This document shows positions 46,353 to 58,570 of a stretch of 64,000 nt of DNA, in pieces (positions within the stretch are counted from its first letter, which is position 1; the number at the start of each line of letters is the position of its first letter). Under the pieces are notes generated by a model. The model had not been told where the DNA came from and ran no database searches. It saw only the letters and a list, made by a program, of their open reading frames with translations. The position numbers and the translations under genes are program-made. The stretch is from Datura wrightii (lineage: Eukaryota; Streptophyta; Magnoliopsida; Solanales; Solanaceae), in contig JASDFA010000004.1 of the NCBI GenBank assembly GCA_035772735.1, positions 20,115,501 to 20,179,500 on the forward strand, given 5' to 3'.

Positions 46353-47862
46353 CCCGGTTAAGGGTGCAGCTGGTAGACTCAGCTGAAGGTGGGATAGTAG
46401 TGCAAAATGGGTCGTATTCATCCTTGGTAGTTGAAGTTAAATCTAGACAAGATGAAGATCCAGTTCTACTTAAACTTAAGGAAGTGGTTCTCAGAAAGGA
46501 GGTTAAGGCTTTCTCCCAAGGGGGAGATAGTGTGCTCTATTACCAGGGAAGATTGTGTGTGCCTGATGTTGGTGAGTTGAGACAGCAAATACTGGCTGAG
46601 GCACATAGATCGAGGTACTCCATTCACCCTAGTGCTACTAAAATGTACCGCGACTTGAGGGATATTTACTGGTGAAACTGCATGAAAAGAGACATTACTG
46701 AATTCATAGCCAAGTGCCCGAACTGCCAGCAGGTCATGGTAGAGCATCAAAGGCTAGGAGGCATGAACCAAGATACTAGTATACCTACGTGGAATTAGGA
46801 AGAAGTGAATATGAATTTCATCATGGGTCTACCTCAGACTCGCCGACAACATGACTCAATTTGGGTGGTAGTAGATCGGATGACTAACTCAGCTCATTTC
46901 CTCCCTATTAAAAGCACATACAGAGTTGAGGATTATGCCAAACATTACATTCGAGAGTTAGTCAGACTCCATGGAGTGCCCTTGGCGATCATTTCAAATA
47001 GGGGAGCACAGTTCACCTCACACTTTTGGAAGTCCTTCCAAAAAGGACTAGGCACTCAGGCCAAACTCACCACAGCTTTACATCCACAGACCAATGGGAA
47101 AGCTGAGTGAACCATTTAGACCCTAGAGGATATGCTAAGAGCGTGCGCGATTGATATTAAGGGTAATTTGGATGACCATTTGCCTCTTATCGAGTTTGCG
47201 TACAACAATAGCTACCATTCTAGCATCTAGATGGCACCATTGGAAGCATTGTATGGTAGAATGTGTAGGTCTCCTATAGGGTGGTTTAAAGTTGATGAAG
47301 CTACCCTTATAGGGCCAGACTCGGTTCACGAGGCAATGCAAGAAGTTCAGCTCATCCGAGAAAGGTTGAAAATGGCTCAGAGCCGCCAGAAATCTTATGC
47401 CGATATGCGGAGAAGAGAGTTGGAGTTTGTAGTTGATGACTGGGTTTACATGAAAATATCTCCCATGAAAGGGGTGATGAGGTTTGGAAAGAAGGGAAAA
47501 CTCAGCCCGAGGTATGTGGGACCTTATAGAATTTTGCGGCGTATCAGGAATATGGCCTATGAGCTAGATTTACCTTCAAAACTAGCAGATGTACATCCAT
47601 TTTCCATGTGTCACTTCTGAAGAAGTGCCTCAGAGATCCAACTTCAGTTGTGCCATTGGACAGCATGGGAATAAAGGATAGTCTCTCATATGAGGAGGTA
47701 CCAATCCAGATCCTTGACCGTCAGATTCATAAGCTGAGGAATAATGAAATAGCTTCAGTCAAGTTCTTAAATCAGCAGGTTGAGGGAGTTACGTGGGAGG
47801 TCAAAGCAGATATGAAGGCCAAATACCTTCACTTGTTCTCTACCGACTTTGTTGTAGCTTGA
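46353..47862 (+). pseudogene. INT: Integrase with chromodomain-like tail, element F (broken)
   Basis: ORFs 46364-46675 (HPSATKMYRDLRDIYW), then CPNCQQVMVEHQ, 46805-47110 (NMNFIMGLPQTRRQHDSIWV, DRMTNSAHFLPIKS, AIISNRGAQFTSHFWKSFQK), 47231-47620 (EALYGRMCRSPIGWFKVDEA, WVYMKISPMKGVMRFGKKGK) and 47608-47862 (SLLKKCLRDPTSVVPLDS, ILDRQIHKLRNNEI, AKYLHLFS). The first catalytic Asp is Asn (MNF for MDF) and the second is also Asn (ISNRG for ISDRG), so the integrase is inactive. One frameshift lies near 47610. Confidence 0.85.
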
Positions 47863-48107
47863 AATGTTAATTTTCCCTTAGGACCTAATCTAGTTTTTGA
47901 ATTAAATTCATGTGTATAAGTTTCTTTTATGACTTTGGATGTATGTATGAAAAGTAAATTCAGTTCAGTTGTGTATTTTGAAATGGAGGTAGTCATTCCG
48001 GCAGTTTTGGAGTTAAATGAGCAGTATTTGGAAATTTTGATTGTTATTTTTCTGCTTTATATGTGTTTTCTAACATTCGAGGATGAATTTTTGCAAGGGG
48101 GAGATAT
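47863..48107 (+). other. 3' untranslated region and polypurine tract of element F
   Basis: Non-coding, with ACATTCGAGGATGAAT near 48073 and the tract AAGGGGGAGATAT (48095-48107) directly before the LTR. Confidence 0.75.
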
Positions 48108-50523
48108 TGTAATGCCCCTGAAACTCAAAATTAATATCCGGGACTTAAATCAAAAAATCTGAAAAACTGCAGAAATATTGCAGGACGGCGCACCTGATGA
48201 GTCGTTAAGTAACCTCGCGACTCGTTAGGTGAGCCGTGAGGAGGAGGCTATATAATGTAAAGTAGGGAGGCAGTGTACCTAATGAGGGACATCACGAGTT
48301 GTGATCACTGACCACGACCCGTTAGGTCACTTGTGGTCAGACTTGAGTTGAGAAAATATTGTGTTGTCCAGTGTACTTGACGAATGGGGGCAACGAGTCA
48401 TGATCCCCAGTAACAACTCGTTATGTCCCCCATTACCAGCCCCATTTAATTTTTAGCCAGTGTACTTGATTGGAGTGACCACGAGTCGTGGTCAGTCACC
48501 ACGACTCGTTAGGTCACCCGTTAGGGTCACCTGGCAGTTTTTTCCAGCGTTATCCTAAGGGCTATTTAGTAATTTCCTATCCTCTCAAGCTTTAAACTAC
48601 GTTGTTTTAGCATTAATTTCAGACGTTTTAGTGGGGGTAACGGGTTCTCTTCCTCATTCCCCACTCAAACCCTCTAGAAACAGAACGTAGAGTTCTCTCT
48701 CAGAGTATTTCAGAGCAAGAGCTAGGGCAGATCTTTCCTCTTCGATTCTCAAGCGATTTCTCTAGGTTTCTTCGTCAGGTATGTGGGAATTCAATAAGGG
48801 AATTTTCCTTCCCTTGTGTCCCCCAATTTCCTCCCATAATTTCCCTATCAGTTAGCCCTGGGATTTTTGAATATGCAGAGAATTTCATATTGGTTTTTGT
48901 TAAATTCAATTGGGTGATTATTTATGTTTATTATTCATATGATTTCCATCAATTTGTAGATAAACTTTTGTTGTTCTGGCCAAGATGATTTACAGCCTAA
49001 ATTTTCGAGTATGGATTTTTGTGTATTAAATTTCATCTATTTTTGCAAAGTATATTATGGGCTGATTTTCCTAGAAATTTCTGTTGTAAATATTTGTTAA
49101 TTAATTATTCCACTAATGAGAATGATTTAGCCCTGCTAGATGAGATTCCTTTAATTCTTGAAACTTCACTATATTATGAAATTTTTCGTGTTGTTGGACG
49201 GAATGAGCTCTCTATTAGCTGCTTAGTAGTCTAGTAAGTTAGAACACAGAACTTTCTCTTTCAAAACTATTCGAAAAGTGTTAACTGATCTGTTGACTTC
49301 AGCCTTATTTTTGTCCCGAGGTGTCAGTGGTGCCTCTTAGTTATCAGAATCAGACTCAGAATATAGTTTATTTAGTTCATTAGGCACTCATGAAATTCTA
49401 GCTATATAGCTCTAACTAGCCCCAGGACCTCATTTCAGTTTATAGTTTGTTCTTAGACGATTATGACGCTTCTAGATAAGCAGCTCTGACCAGTCTAGAA
49501 CCCAGTTTCAGAATTTGATCCGATAAGACTCTCAGGGTACTTTCAGTTATATGTCCCTGACTAGTGTTGGACCCCAGTTTCGAGCTATCAGCCTAGTAGT
49601 TCAATGTAAGTTTCTAGTGGGAGTAGGACTTAGCACCAAGCAGAACGGGGTTCCAGCGCACCCAGGTTCCCAGAACTACGTTGCCAGTGTAGGTTACAGT
49701 TATAGATTATTGGCCTAATTGGCCCCAAACTTTTGTGATCACCCAGTTCATGCCTTTATACCCTGGAAAGGTATATTGGGTCCTATCGGTGGGGTGTATA
49801 CATCAGACTTCATGTCTATCTCACGTGGTTAAATGTCGGTTATAGACTCTCCCACTAGTCAGTTAAGTTTATTCTCAGATTTCTCAATTCAGATCAGTGC
49901 AATGAAGTATCTCAGACTTAAAACATGTTTATAACCATCAGTCAGGGTCATTTTTGACCATATCAGTTCTACACCAATTGTATTTAGTTTCAGCATTTCA
50001 GTTGGTCATTTCATGTCGTATCAGTTCAGTTACTAGTTCTGTTATATTTTTCATGTTTCTCTCACCTACTCAGTATATTCAAAGTACTGACGCATACTTT
50101 TATGTTGTATCATCTTATGATACAGCTACAGATTCTCAAACTCAGCACCGCTAGCCGCCGTAGTTCAAATTCTCCACCTTAGCAGTGGAGTGTGAGTCCT
50201 TATCATCCGAGGGCATTATTTCTTTCTTTCAGTCATTTATTAGTTTCCATAGATTTAGAGTTATTTGGGGGCTTATCCCAGCAACTTCTCAGTTAGATAG
50301 CTTTCAGACAGTCATGACATTCAGATTTATCAGTAATATTCAAATGTTTTGAACTTTATACTTTCAGACTTGTCTTTCACAAATGTTTTTATGATATTAT
50401 CTTAAATTTCCACTGTGTATGATTACTCAGAATACTAGTGAATGATAGACCAGAGTTTGACTTAAGGTCACTTGTGGCTTAAAGTATCGTGTTACGTCCA
50501 AGGTGTAGGCTCGGGGTGTGACA
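48108..50523 (+). repeat. 3' LTR of element F (2,416 bp)
   Basis: Starts TGTAATGCCCCTG, ends GGGGTGTGACA, then TTATG. Its palindrome cluster (48190-48530) is well kept; 48483-48507 forms a 10-bp perfect stem with a 5-base loop (GAGTCGTGGT-CAGTC-ACCACGACTC). Confidence 0.9.
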
Positions 50524-51224
50524 TTATGCGGATGTAAGGAGGAGGGAGCTTGAGTTTGAAGTCGATGATTGGGTGTTTCTAAAGTATCTCCCAAGAAGGG
50601 AGTGATGAGATTCGGAAAGAAAATGAAGCTTAGTCTCCATTATGTTAGTCCGAACCAGATTGTGAAACGTGTGGCCTATGAGTTGGTGTTGTCCTCGGAA
50701 TTGGCTTCAGTTCATCCTGTTTTTCATGTATCGCTTTTAAAGAAATGCTTGGGTTATCCAACTCTAGTTGTTCTGGTGGATACTGTAAGTGTGAAAGATA
50801 GCCTTGATTATGAGGAGGTTTCGGTGGAAATACTTGACCATCAAGTTTGAAAGCCAAGAAATAAAGAAGTAAACTCAGTCAAGGTTTTGTGGAGGAACCA
50901 ACATGTTCTACGTGGGAAGACAAGCAGACATGATGGTTAAATACCCACATCTATTCCCTTCTGACTCAGTTTCATCTTGAGGTATCAGTTTCCTCCTTAG
51001 TATTCTATTCAGTTTCATGTTCAGCTCATGTGCCCTATTTTTTTCATGTCAATGAATGTACGTGTGCTTCAGGAATTCAGTTTATTCATGTAGTACAGTT
51101 TGGAATCATTCACTTCGTTAGTTTTTAGCTTATATGTTTCATATATGAGTATGATGATTGCATTTCTCTGCTTTTCAATATGTTTTCCCACATTCGAGGA
51201 CGAACGTTACCAAGAGGAAGATAT
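50524..51224 (+). pseudogene. INT: Integrase C-terminal part and 3' untranslated region of element E
   Basis: Continues from 40926 without loss across the TTATG duplication: DVRRRELEFEVDDW, SPKKGVMRFGKKMKLSLHYV, LSSELASVHPVFHVSLLKKC, DSLDYEEVSVEILDHQV, then a stop and frameshift near 50850-50900, VKVLWRNQ, and the end of the coding region near 50980. The non-coding end has ACATTCGAGGACGAACG and the tract AGAGGAAGATAT (51213-51224). Confidence 0.83.
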
Positions 51225-53452
51225 TGTAATACCCCGAAACCCTAAGATCAGACCTGAGAGTTGAAATGGAGAAAATAGGATTTTCTGCATCAGGTCACAG
51301 GATGAATCGTCCAATGGCCCGTGAGCTGCACCATGAGTCGTTAAGTGGCTCGTGGGGAGAAGAGCAGACTTGGTTGGATTTTGAGTTTTGAGGTTGACCA
51401 CGGGTGAGACCACGAGTCGTCTAGTGGGTCGTGGTCAGTGGTTGGTCTAAAGGTTGAAAGTTTTTGGCAATGTCCCTAATGGGTTATCACCACGAGTCAT
51501 AGGGCACACCCTCAGTTGTGGTGTCCCTCGTGGTGACCAGTGTTGAGAAGTTCCAGTGCAGGAAACAAGAAGCAGACTACGAGTCATGGTCTAGGGCACG
51601 AGTCGTCCAGTCCCTCGTGGGGACTGCAATGTGTTTTTCCCTGTGAATTTATTAAAGGCTTTTCCATAATTTCTAAGTTCCTAACGCTTATACTACGTCG
51701 TTTTAAGCTAAGAATAATGCGTTTTAAGAGGGGTAAGTTCATTCTAAGGCTATTCACTTCCATGCATGTAAGTCTAGAAGCTTCTAAGGGTGATCAAGCC
51801 TAAGTTCATCAAGTTCTTCCCTATATTTCCATTGGGCAATCAAGAGGGTTGTATAATCAGATATCTACAAGTTTAGGATTATGAATGGGTGTATTCATCC
51901 ATACCCATGCCCAATCCCTCTTCAATTCATGAAATTCTAGTTAATGAATCTATAGGGTTTTAACCTAACATGTGAATTCTCTAAGTATCAATTATAGGTA
52001 CGATCTAAGCCTTTTTATAAATGTTAAATTATGATTAATGGGCATATTTTACAATATTTTTAATTACAAACTTTGTTTTCAAGTTTTACTAATTATGATG
52101 CCCAACCATAAAAGTTCATGAATAGATGAGATTATGATATATGTATTCAAGCATGATGAGATGTATATGAAGAAAGTATGATTTTGAATTACCCATGTCT
52201 ATACCTATGTTTCAAATGAATTAAGCTTATGTCAAGTATGTTTAAGCATTGGGCAAGCCCATATGATCAAGTATGTTCCATGATTCATCTAAATTTCATG
52301 TTATTAGCTTACCAAATGGATTTTGGAGTCTAGACTCCCACTATTTTTAGCTTATGATATGGTTTGAGCCCAAGGCTCCTTACGTTATGATTTCAGATTT
52401 ACGTATGTATGTTATGAGCCAGTGCCGTCACTAGATGATGGTTCATCTTCATTGTAAAATGATGGAGAGCATATGCATGTTTTTTAGAGTAGTTTCTAGC
52501 ACCAAGTACTCTAAGGGTCAGTCAACCCTATGCCTCAGAACTATGTACCAACGTAGGTATGTTCAGATTATTTGGGACCTCCCTTGTGAGCTTCCCTTGC
52601 CCCCAAGGGTCCTTCAGTTTGATATCTATATCATGGTAGCGTCTTTAGCCCTAGAAATGCTTTGGATAGCTCTTCCCACTTGAGTGTAATAGTCGGAACC
52701 ACATAAGCTCTATCATGGTAATGTCAGTTATATGAAGAGTCTCCCATTGTTCCTCATGATTTCAGCTACGCATGTTCATCAGTCATGATATTATGTTTTC
52801 AACAGGTTTGACCCAATATTCAGCTTTACTTATGTTTATTATTTTTTAGTTTTGGGTCATCCGATTCAATTATGATATTAGGTTATGTTCAGATCATGAT
52901 TTCAGAAAATGGCATGCAAGTCTTACTCTCAGAATCTTATTTTGATTATGTTTTTATGATATTCATGATTTATGATTTTACTTACTTAGCGGTTTTACTT
53001 ACCTTACATACTCGGTACATTCTACGTGCTAAACACATACTCTATCTTATATTGTTTCATGATACAGGCTCAGATATTCAGGCTCAGTCCCGCCAGTAGC
53101 TCGACTCTCAGTATTAGCATCTTCCAGTCTCTGTTAGAGAGTCCTAATCTCACGAGGGCCCTTATTTAGTTGTTCAGAGTATTTTTGATTTCATACTATA
53201 GTGAGTTAGTTAGGATCTTGTCCCATCAACTCGTTAGTAGTAGAGGCTTTTTCAGACATAACATGTATTCAGATTCAACCGTGTGTATGTATTCAGACAT
53301 TAAGATATTTTTAGACTTTCATTTTATATATATGTTAGACTTCCGCTTGATTATGTTGAATTCAGATGTCATATTCATGCCATGGGTCGACTTGGAGCCT
53401 ATCGGGGTTCTTTGTCCTGTGTCTCAATCCGGGCCTATGTTCGATCATGACA
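51225..53452 (+). repeat. 3' LTR of element E (2,228 bp)
   Basis: Starts TGTAATACCCCGAAACCC, ends CGATCATGACA. Palindrome-rich stretch at 51290-51620 (ACCACGAGTCGTC, GGTCGTGGTCAGTGG). Beyond the start it diverges strongly from C and F, so it is a separate subfamily. Confidence 0.82.
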
Positions 53453-54972
53453 CCAAATGAGCTTGGGAGGTAAATGTTAGTTTTCCTAACATTAGGGGGA
53501 GAAGTGATTAGCAGGTAAAATTATATATGGGATGAATTATATAGATCCTCGAAAAAATAGGTGAACTTAAAGTTCAAGAGATAATTCACTTGTAAATCAA
53601 TTGCCAGATTTATTTGCTGACCCTATTTTTTAATTTAGCTACAAATGCTTTGATGAAAATTAGAGTCCTTGGAGGATATGTCTATGACACGCCTAAAGCA
53701 TGATAGATCAATCGATTCTAGAAATAAAAACTCCTTGAAGAAGGAGGAGAGCAAATGATCAAGATGGTCAGAATAATAAGGCAAGTGCTTTAAAAGGAGC
53801 ACCACGACATAGTACTTCATAAAACCTTGGCAAATGTTTAGGTACCTAAAATTATGAAAAATGAAGAGATCTTGATAAGTTATGTTGTATTAAATCGATA
53901 TCAAAATGATCGTTAACGATATATTTGACATAATGTAGCGCTCAATATTATAGATATTGATGAGGATCTAAATCTGTCAAAAATTGTGGACAGGTAAATT
54001 ATTGGAAAAATAAAAATACACAATTCAAGAATAATGCCAATGGGTATAAATGGATTCTTGTGGCATAAAGGGTTTTCGCAAATCCTGACTTTATTATATG
54101 GAGAGTTCCTCCTGTAGTGGATGCAACTATTTTGAGGTTGCTCATAAGTATGGCAATACATGAAAAGCTTGACATGTGTATAATGAAATTATTTTCATGT
54201 CTAGATAGACTGAAGGATATATTAAAATTCTTGAATGATTTAAAAGAACGAGGAAATTCTTGGTCCTGAAGTACCATATCTTACTGCAATTGATGCACTA
54301 ATCTATCCTACTAACACTACAAGACCTGATATAGCCTTTTCGATTAATTTATTAGCAAAATATAGTTATGCTTCTACTAGGAGATGGGATCAAACACATA
54401 ATGCGGTATCTAAAAGGGACTACAGATATGAGCTTATATTATTCTAACAATTACAGTCCTGATCTTGTTGGTTATGCTGATGCAGGGTATTTATCTGACC
54501 CATACAACACTCGGTCTCAAACTTGCTACTGTTCATATGTGGAGGTACTTTCACATCTTGGAGATCTACAAAGCAGTCTCTCGTTGCCACTTCATCAAAT
54601 CATGCTGAGATAATAGCTATTCATGAAGCAAGCGAGAATGTGTGTGGTTGAGGTCCATAATATATCTCATTAGAGAAAAATATGGTTTGAAATATAAAAA
54701 AGTACCCACAGTTTTATATGAAGATAATGCAGCATGCATAGCAAAGCTATAGGGACGATTCATAAAAGGAGATAGAAGGAAGCACTTCTCGCTAAAACTT
54801 TTCTACACACATGAGCTCCAAAAGAATGGTGATATCAACATACAGCAGATTCGTTCAAGTGAAAATGTGGTTGATTTATTCACAAAATCTCTACCAACTA
54901 CAACTTTCAAGATGATGGTGCATAAGATTGGGATGCAAAGATTCAAGGATGTTCTCATTAGGGGGGGTTAAT
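53453..54972 (+). pseudogene. pol: Copia pol: integrase end, RT remnant, RNase H
   Basis: Short segments in shifting frames match copia pol: LTLGGE near 53495, IIYIDPRK, NQLPDLFADP (about 53600-53630), and a Lys/Arg-rich SLKKEES stretch. Then RT pieces: PVVDATILRLLISMAIHEKL near 54112-54170, after which the RT middle, including YVDD, is missing. It resumes at VPYLTAIDALIYPTNTTRPD (54270s). RNase H follows: IKHIMRYLKGTTDMSLYYSN, LVGYADAGYLSD, TKQSLVATSSNHAEIIAIHE, EDNAACIAKL, HFSLKLFYTHELQKNGDINI, VVDLFTKSLPTTTF. Lineage within copia not decided. Confidence 0.8.
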
Positions 54973-55168
54973 ACACGTTGTACTTTTTTTTCCCTTACGA
55001 GATTTTGTCCCATTGGGTTTTCCTTGCAAGGTATTCAATGAGGCAGCCAAAATGCGTATTAATAGATATGTATACTTTTTTCCTTCACTAGATTTTTTTT
55101 CCCACTGAATTTTTCTAGTAAGATTTTAATGAGACGCATTATCTATCAAATAGACATTCAAGGGGGAG

Positions 55169-55411
55169 TGTTATAAATATATTTGTATTATAGTAAATGT
55201 CTATAAAGGTATTTGTATTGTAGTGAATATGTGTATTTATATTATAGTGAAGGTCTATCTTTTGGAGAAAAGTTAGGAGGAATTATCCCTATAAATAGAG
55301 GGGTATTTCATTCATTGTATATCATCCATTTAATCTCTTTAATCTCTCAAGAGAAATAAGAATTATTCTCTCTTTGTCTATTATATTTTTCCTCTTGCTT
55401 TATTATTTCAT

Positions 55412-55415
<4 letters not shown>
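55169..55415 (+). repeat. 3' LTR of the copia remnant (247 bp)
   Basis: Preceded by the purine tract AAGGGGGAG (55160-55168). Starts TGTTATAAATATATTTG and ends TATTATTTCATAACA, giving short inverted ends TGTTATAAA/..ATAACA. Contains a TATA-like CCCTATAAATAGAGGGG near 55290. No second LTR in the window. Confidence 0.8.

Positions 55416-55445
<30 letters not shown>
55416..55445. repeat. (TA)n microsatellite
   Basis: Thirty bases of alternating TA directly after the copia LTR. It may obscure the target duplication. Confidence 0.95.
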
Positions 55446-55448
<3 letters not shown>

Positions 55449-56295
55449 GTAAAAAAACTAGGCAACTATTTGCAAACCAAAAAAATTACTAATCCTTAAC
55501 ATATAAAGACCAAATAAATAGGCACAGGTAAATTAAAATTATTAATTTCCTAATCATATAAGGCCAAAAAAATAAAAACACCCAAGTTATTTGAAAAAAA
55601 AAAACTTCTACGAAATTATCACAAATGACAATAAAATAGGAAATACCAACTTCTTTAAAATACACTTTTAAATAGAAAAAGTCTTATGTGCTTATCATTA
55701 AATTAAATTTCAATTTATTTAAAAAATTTTAACAACCGGCCAAAAAATTAGATACTATCATATTACTCGAAATAAATATTTTAGATGGGACGAACAAAAA
55801 ATTAAAAGGATCATAATTATTTTACAACTTTTCACTAATAATTAAATATATAAAAATAGGCATGCATAAGCACCACAATAAGTCAAGTGACATTTTAATA
55901 ATACGTCAGTTAATAATTTTAGAACAAATAAAAAATAAGGTAGTGATTTTTGAATTAACTTTACAGAATTTTTTAAATTGATATTTTATAGTTGTGTATA
56001 CCTAATTTATAACTTATTTTATATCTAATTTAATACTAATTTGTAATTTAAAAAAATATAAAATTAGTATAAACAGGTTTGCATGTTCTACATTTTGCTA
56101 TTATTTTTTTTTTTAAAAAAAAGTGCAAGCTTTTATGATGTAATTACTTTCTTATTTTATAATTTTTTAATAATTAAAAATTATCATACCAAAATATAAT
56201 TAAAAAATAAATAAAGATGTATTTGCAGACTAACAAACAATGAATACTACTAAAAAGTAAATCACGTCTTTTCACCTTTTTTTTGAGAAAAAAAT
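55446..56295. other. AT-rich spacer, nothing recognised
   Basis: Very AT-rich; no ORF, repeat unit or RNA gene visible. Confidence 0.6.
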
Positions 56296-58170
56296 AGTAA
56301 CTAATATAATACCTGAGTGATACACGGATATTAAATTAAATTAAATTATAATTGTGATTTTATTTGTTTGAATGCAATAGATTATTTTATGACAACAAAT
56401 ATCTAAATGTCATATTATTTTACAATGCAATATATCTAATAACACAAACTTTATAAAATTAAAGGAAATAAATTATATAATAAAATCATCAAATACCATT
56501 TTATTGAATTTTAAATTCATAATTTATTACAAACAACTCAAAAATTCTCTATTTTTTTACCTATTTCTAATGTAAGATTGAGATCTTGAATATAAGAATG
56601 AAGGGAGGATGTCATTGTTCTCAAGTTAATCAATAGGGAAATTCTTACACCCTCTCAGTGTCATTCAGCTATCAAGATTGAGATTCTTGCCTCATAACTA
56701 TCTGGGGTTGGAATAAAATTTTAAGGCTTATTTAACTTCTTTTTTAATAACATGATTATGATTTTTAAAAAAAATTAAAATTCAGAAAATATTCGATAAT
56801 CTCTTCAAATAATTTCTTCTATTATTATTTTCTTACCTTTAATTTTTTTTTAAAAGAAGAAACTATGATTTTTGTTATATATCAACGCAAAATCTTAAGT
56901 ACAATTAGTAATTAAAATTATAAATAATATTTGATTTTTTTTTATTTTATTTTATTTTAAATTAACTTAAATTTTCATTTTAAATTCAAATGAGTTTATC
57001 CTTCTATGTTGTATATCAAATATTTTAAATAGTATTTCTATTTGTATTCTTGATATATCGTTATATATTATCTATTACTATATACAATATACAAAGAACT
57101 AACATAGAAATAATATTTAGGATATTTAATATAGCATATAGATGGATAAATTTATTTGAATTTAAGATGAAAAGTTAAGTTAATTTAAAATAAAATAAAT
57201 AAATAATAATTAAATATTATTTATAATTTTAATTACTAACTGCACTTAAAATTTTTGCATTGATAAAAAACAAAAATTGTATCGTCTTATTTTTTTATAA
57301 AACAATTAAGGCAAGAAAATAATAAGAAAATATAAAACTAATAATAGAGAAAATTATTTGGATTGATTATCGAATTTTTTTGAATTACAGTTTTTTTATA
57401 ATCAAGTTATTAAAAAAGAAGTAAAGAAAACATTAAAATTTAGGATCAACCCCCAACAAACAGTCTTGAGGCAGACATCTCAATCTCGATGCTGACTGGC
57501 AGACTGACTTTGAGGGTGTAAGGATTTTCCGGTCGATTAGTAGGAGAAGAAGCAATGACCTATCCCTTTATTTTTCTATTTAAGGTCTCAAGCTTATATT
57601 AGAACAAAAGCTTTGAAATTGTTATAAAGGTAGAGGATTTTTGAGCTGTTTGTAATAAATTATAATATTTGAAATTCAATGAAATATTATGTGATGATTT
57701 TATTATATAATTTATTTCCTTCAATTTTATAAAGTTTGTATTATGAGGTGTATTGTATTGTAAAATAATATGTCATTTGAATATTTGTTGATTTAATATG
57801 ATCTATTGCATTCAAATACTCCCTCCATTGCAAAATAAGTGGTGTTTTTGCCTTTTGATTTTATTTAAAAATAATTAGTATTTTACATAATTAAGAAGAT
57901 ATTAATGATGTTTTTTTAATTTTACCGTTATTTAAATGAAGAGAGTTTTACATAATCAAAAAAATATTAAAGAGTTACATCTTTTTCAAGATATTTATTA
58001 GAGCTAAGTGGATAAAATTATATTTTTCTATCTAGGAATGAGTAGTTTTCTTAAGGAGTGTGCCCTAACTAAAAACACCACTTATTTTAAAACGGATAGT
58101 AAATAAAATCATAATTGTAATTTAATTTAATTTAATATCCACGCATCTCATGGGTACTATGTTAGTTACT
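56296..58170. mobile_element. Giant imperfect inverted repeat (foldback element), 1.9 kb
   Basis: Left end AGTAACTAATATAATACC and right end reversed AGTAACTAACATAGTACC. Pairing continues inward through matched blocks: ATTAAATTAAATTAAATT at 56330s with 58120s; the TTTGTAATAAATT block at 56520s with 57650s; TTACACCCTCTCAGTG at 56650 with CTTTGAGGGTGTAAGG at 57510; AATAATATTTG near 56925 with the 57220 region. The turn lies near 57050-57095. No ORF. It could be a non-autonomous long-TIR or foldback transposon; a 9-bp or other target duplication could not be settled. A Stowaway-like MITE interrupts the right arm. Confidence 0.8.
57819..58099. mobile_element. Stowaway-type MITE (281 bp) inside the inverted repeat
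   Basis: Ends CTCCCTCCATTGCAAAATAA and, reversed, CTATCCGTTTTAAAATAAGT, with TA on both sides (57817-57818, 58100-58101). Removing it and one TA restores pairing with the opposite arm (ATTCAAA..AATAAAATC). Terminal motif and TA site fit the Tc1/mariner-derived Stowaway group. Confidence 0.88.
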
Positions 58171-58570
58171 TTAGAAAATTTCAGAAATGACAACAATTTG
58201 GAAGAAAATAGGTTTAAGTAGCAACATTTACTTAGTTACATAAAATGACAATATTTTTATGTGTTATTTACCATTGGTAAAACGATAAAAATACAAATAG
58301 AAAATCTGGTTAGGTGAGTGATTTTTGGAATTATGTTTCACATAAGTGTTACCTATTTTTACTCAACTGATAATTATTGTGTCCTTAAATAAAAGGATTC
58401 TAATCACGGATAAAATTCATATTTACCATAATAACTTATAAAACAAAAACAAAAAAAAGCTACAAAAATATTTTATTTCCTGTTAAATAATGGTAAATCA
58501 GAATAAAGAAATAATAAATGAATAATTTGTATCATAAAATACAGACAAAATATTTATACATGTATTTATA
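58171..58570. other. AT-rich spacer between two inverted repeats
   Basis: No gene. Some phrases (ACATAAAATGACAATA, TGTATTTATA) recur in the 59380-59650 stretch, so the two may once have been adjacent. Confidence 0.5.

Larger units (their letters stand above)
40927..50523 (+). mobile_element. Element F: full-length Tekay-like Ty3 retrotransposon (9,597 bp)
   Basis: LTRs at 40927-43312 and 48108-50523, exact tRNA-Met primer site, gag, protease, RT, RNase H, integrase and polypurine tract. Target duplication TTATG at 40922-40926 and 50524-50528. About 86% LTR identity over the first 117 aligned bases counted by hand, so an old insertion. Coding lesions include lost active sites and an internal RT deletion. 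Confidence 0.92.
40382..53452 (+). mobile_element. Element E: Tekay-like Ty3 element, only the 3' part in the window
   Basis: Consists of integrase core (40382-40926), integrase tail and 3' untranslated region (50524-51224) and 3' LTR (51225-53452). It is split by F, and its upstream part was displaced beyond the left edge by the C composite. Its own insertion point is the integrase region of the copia remnant; CCAAA at 53453-53457 should be the target duplication. Confidence 0.8.
53453..55415 (+). mobile_element. Ty1/copia retrotransposon remnant, 3' half
   Basis: Enters in the integrase C-terminal region immediately after the LTR of E and continues through RT remnants and RNase H to a polypurine tract and a short 3' LTR. 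Outermost element of the nest. Its 5' half is beyond the left edge. Copia order (integrase before RT) is visible. Confidence 0.82.

Noticed and set aside
52435..53460. Several ORFs of 75-96 residues in the LTR of E
   Set aside because: They lie within the LTR between its palindromes and end, have no gag or pol motif and no matching ORF in the C or F LTRs.
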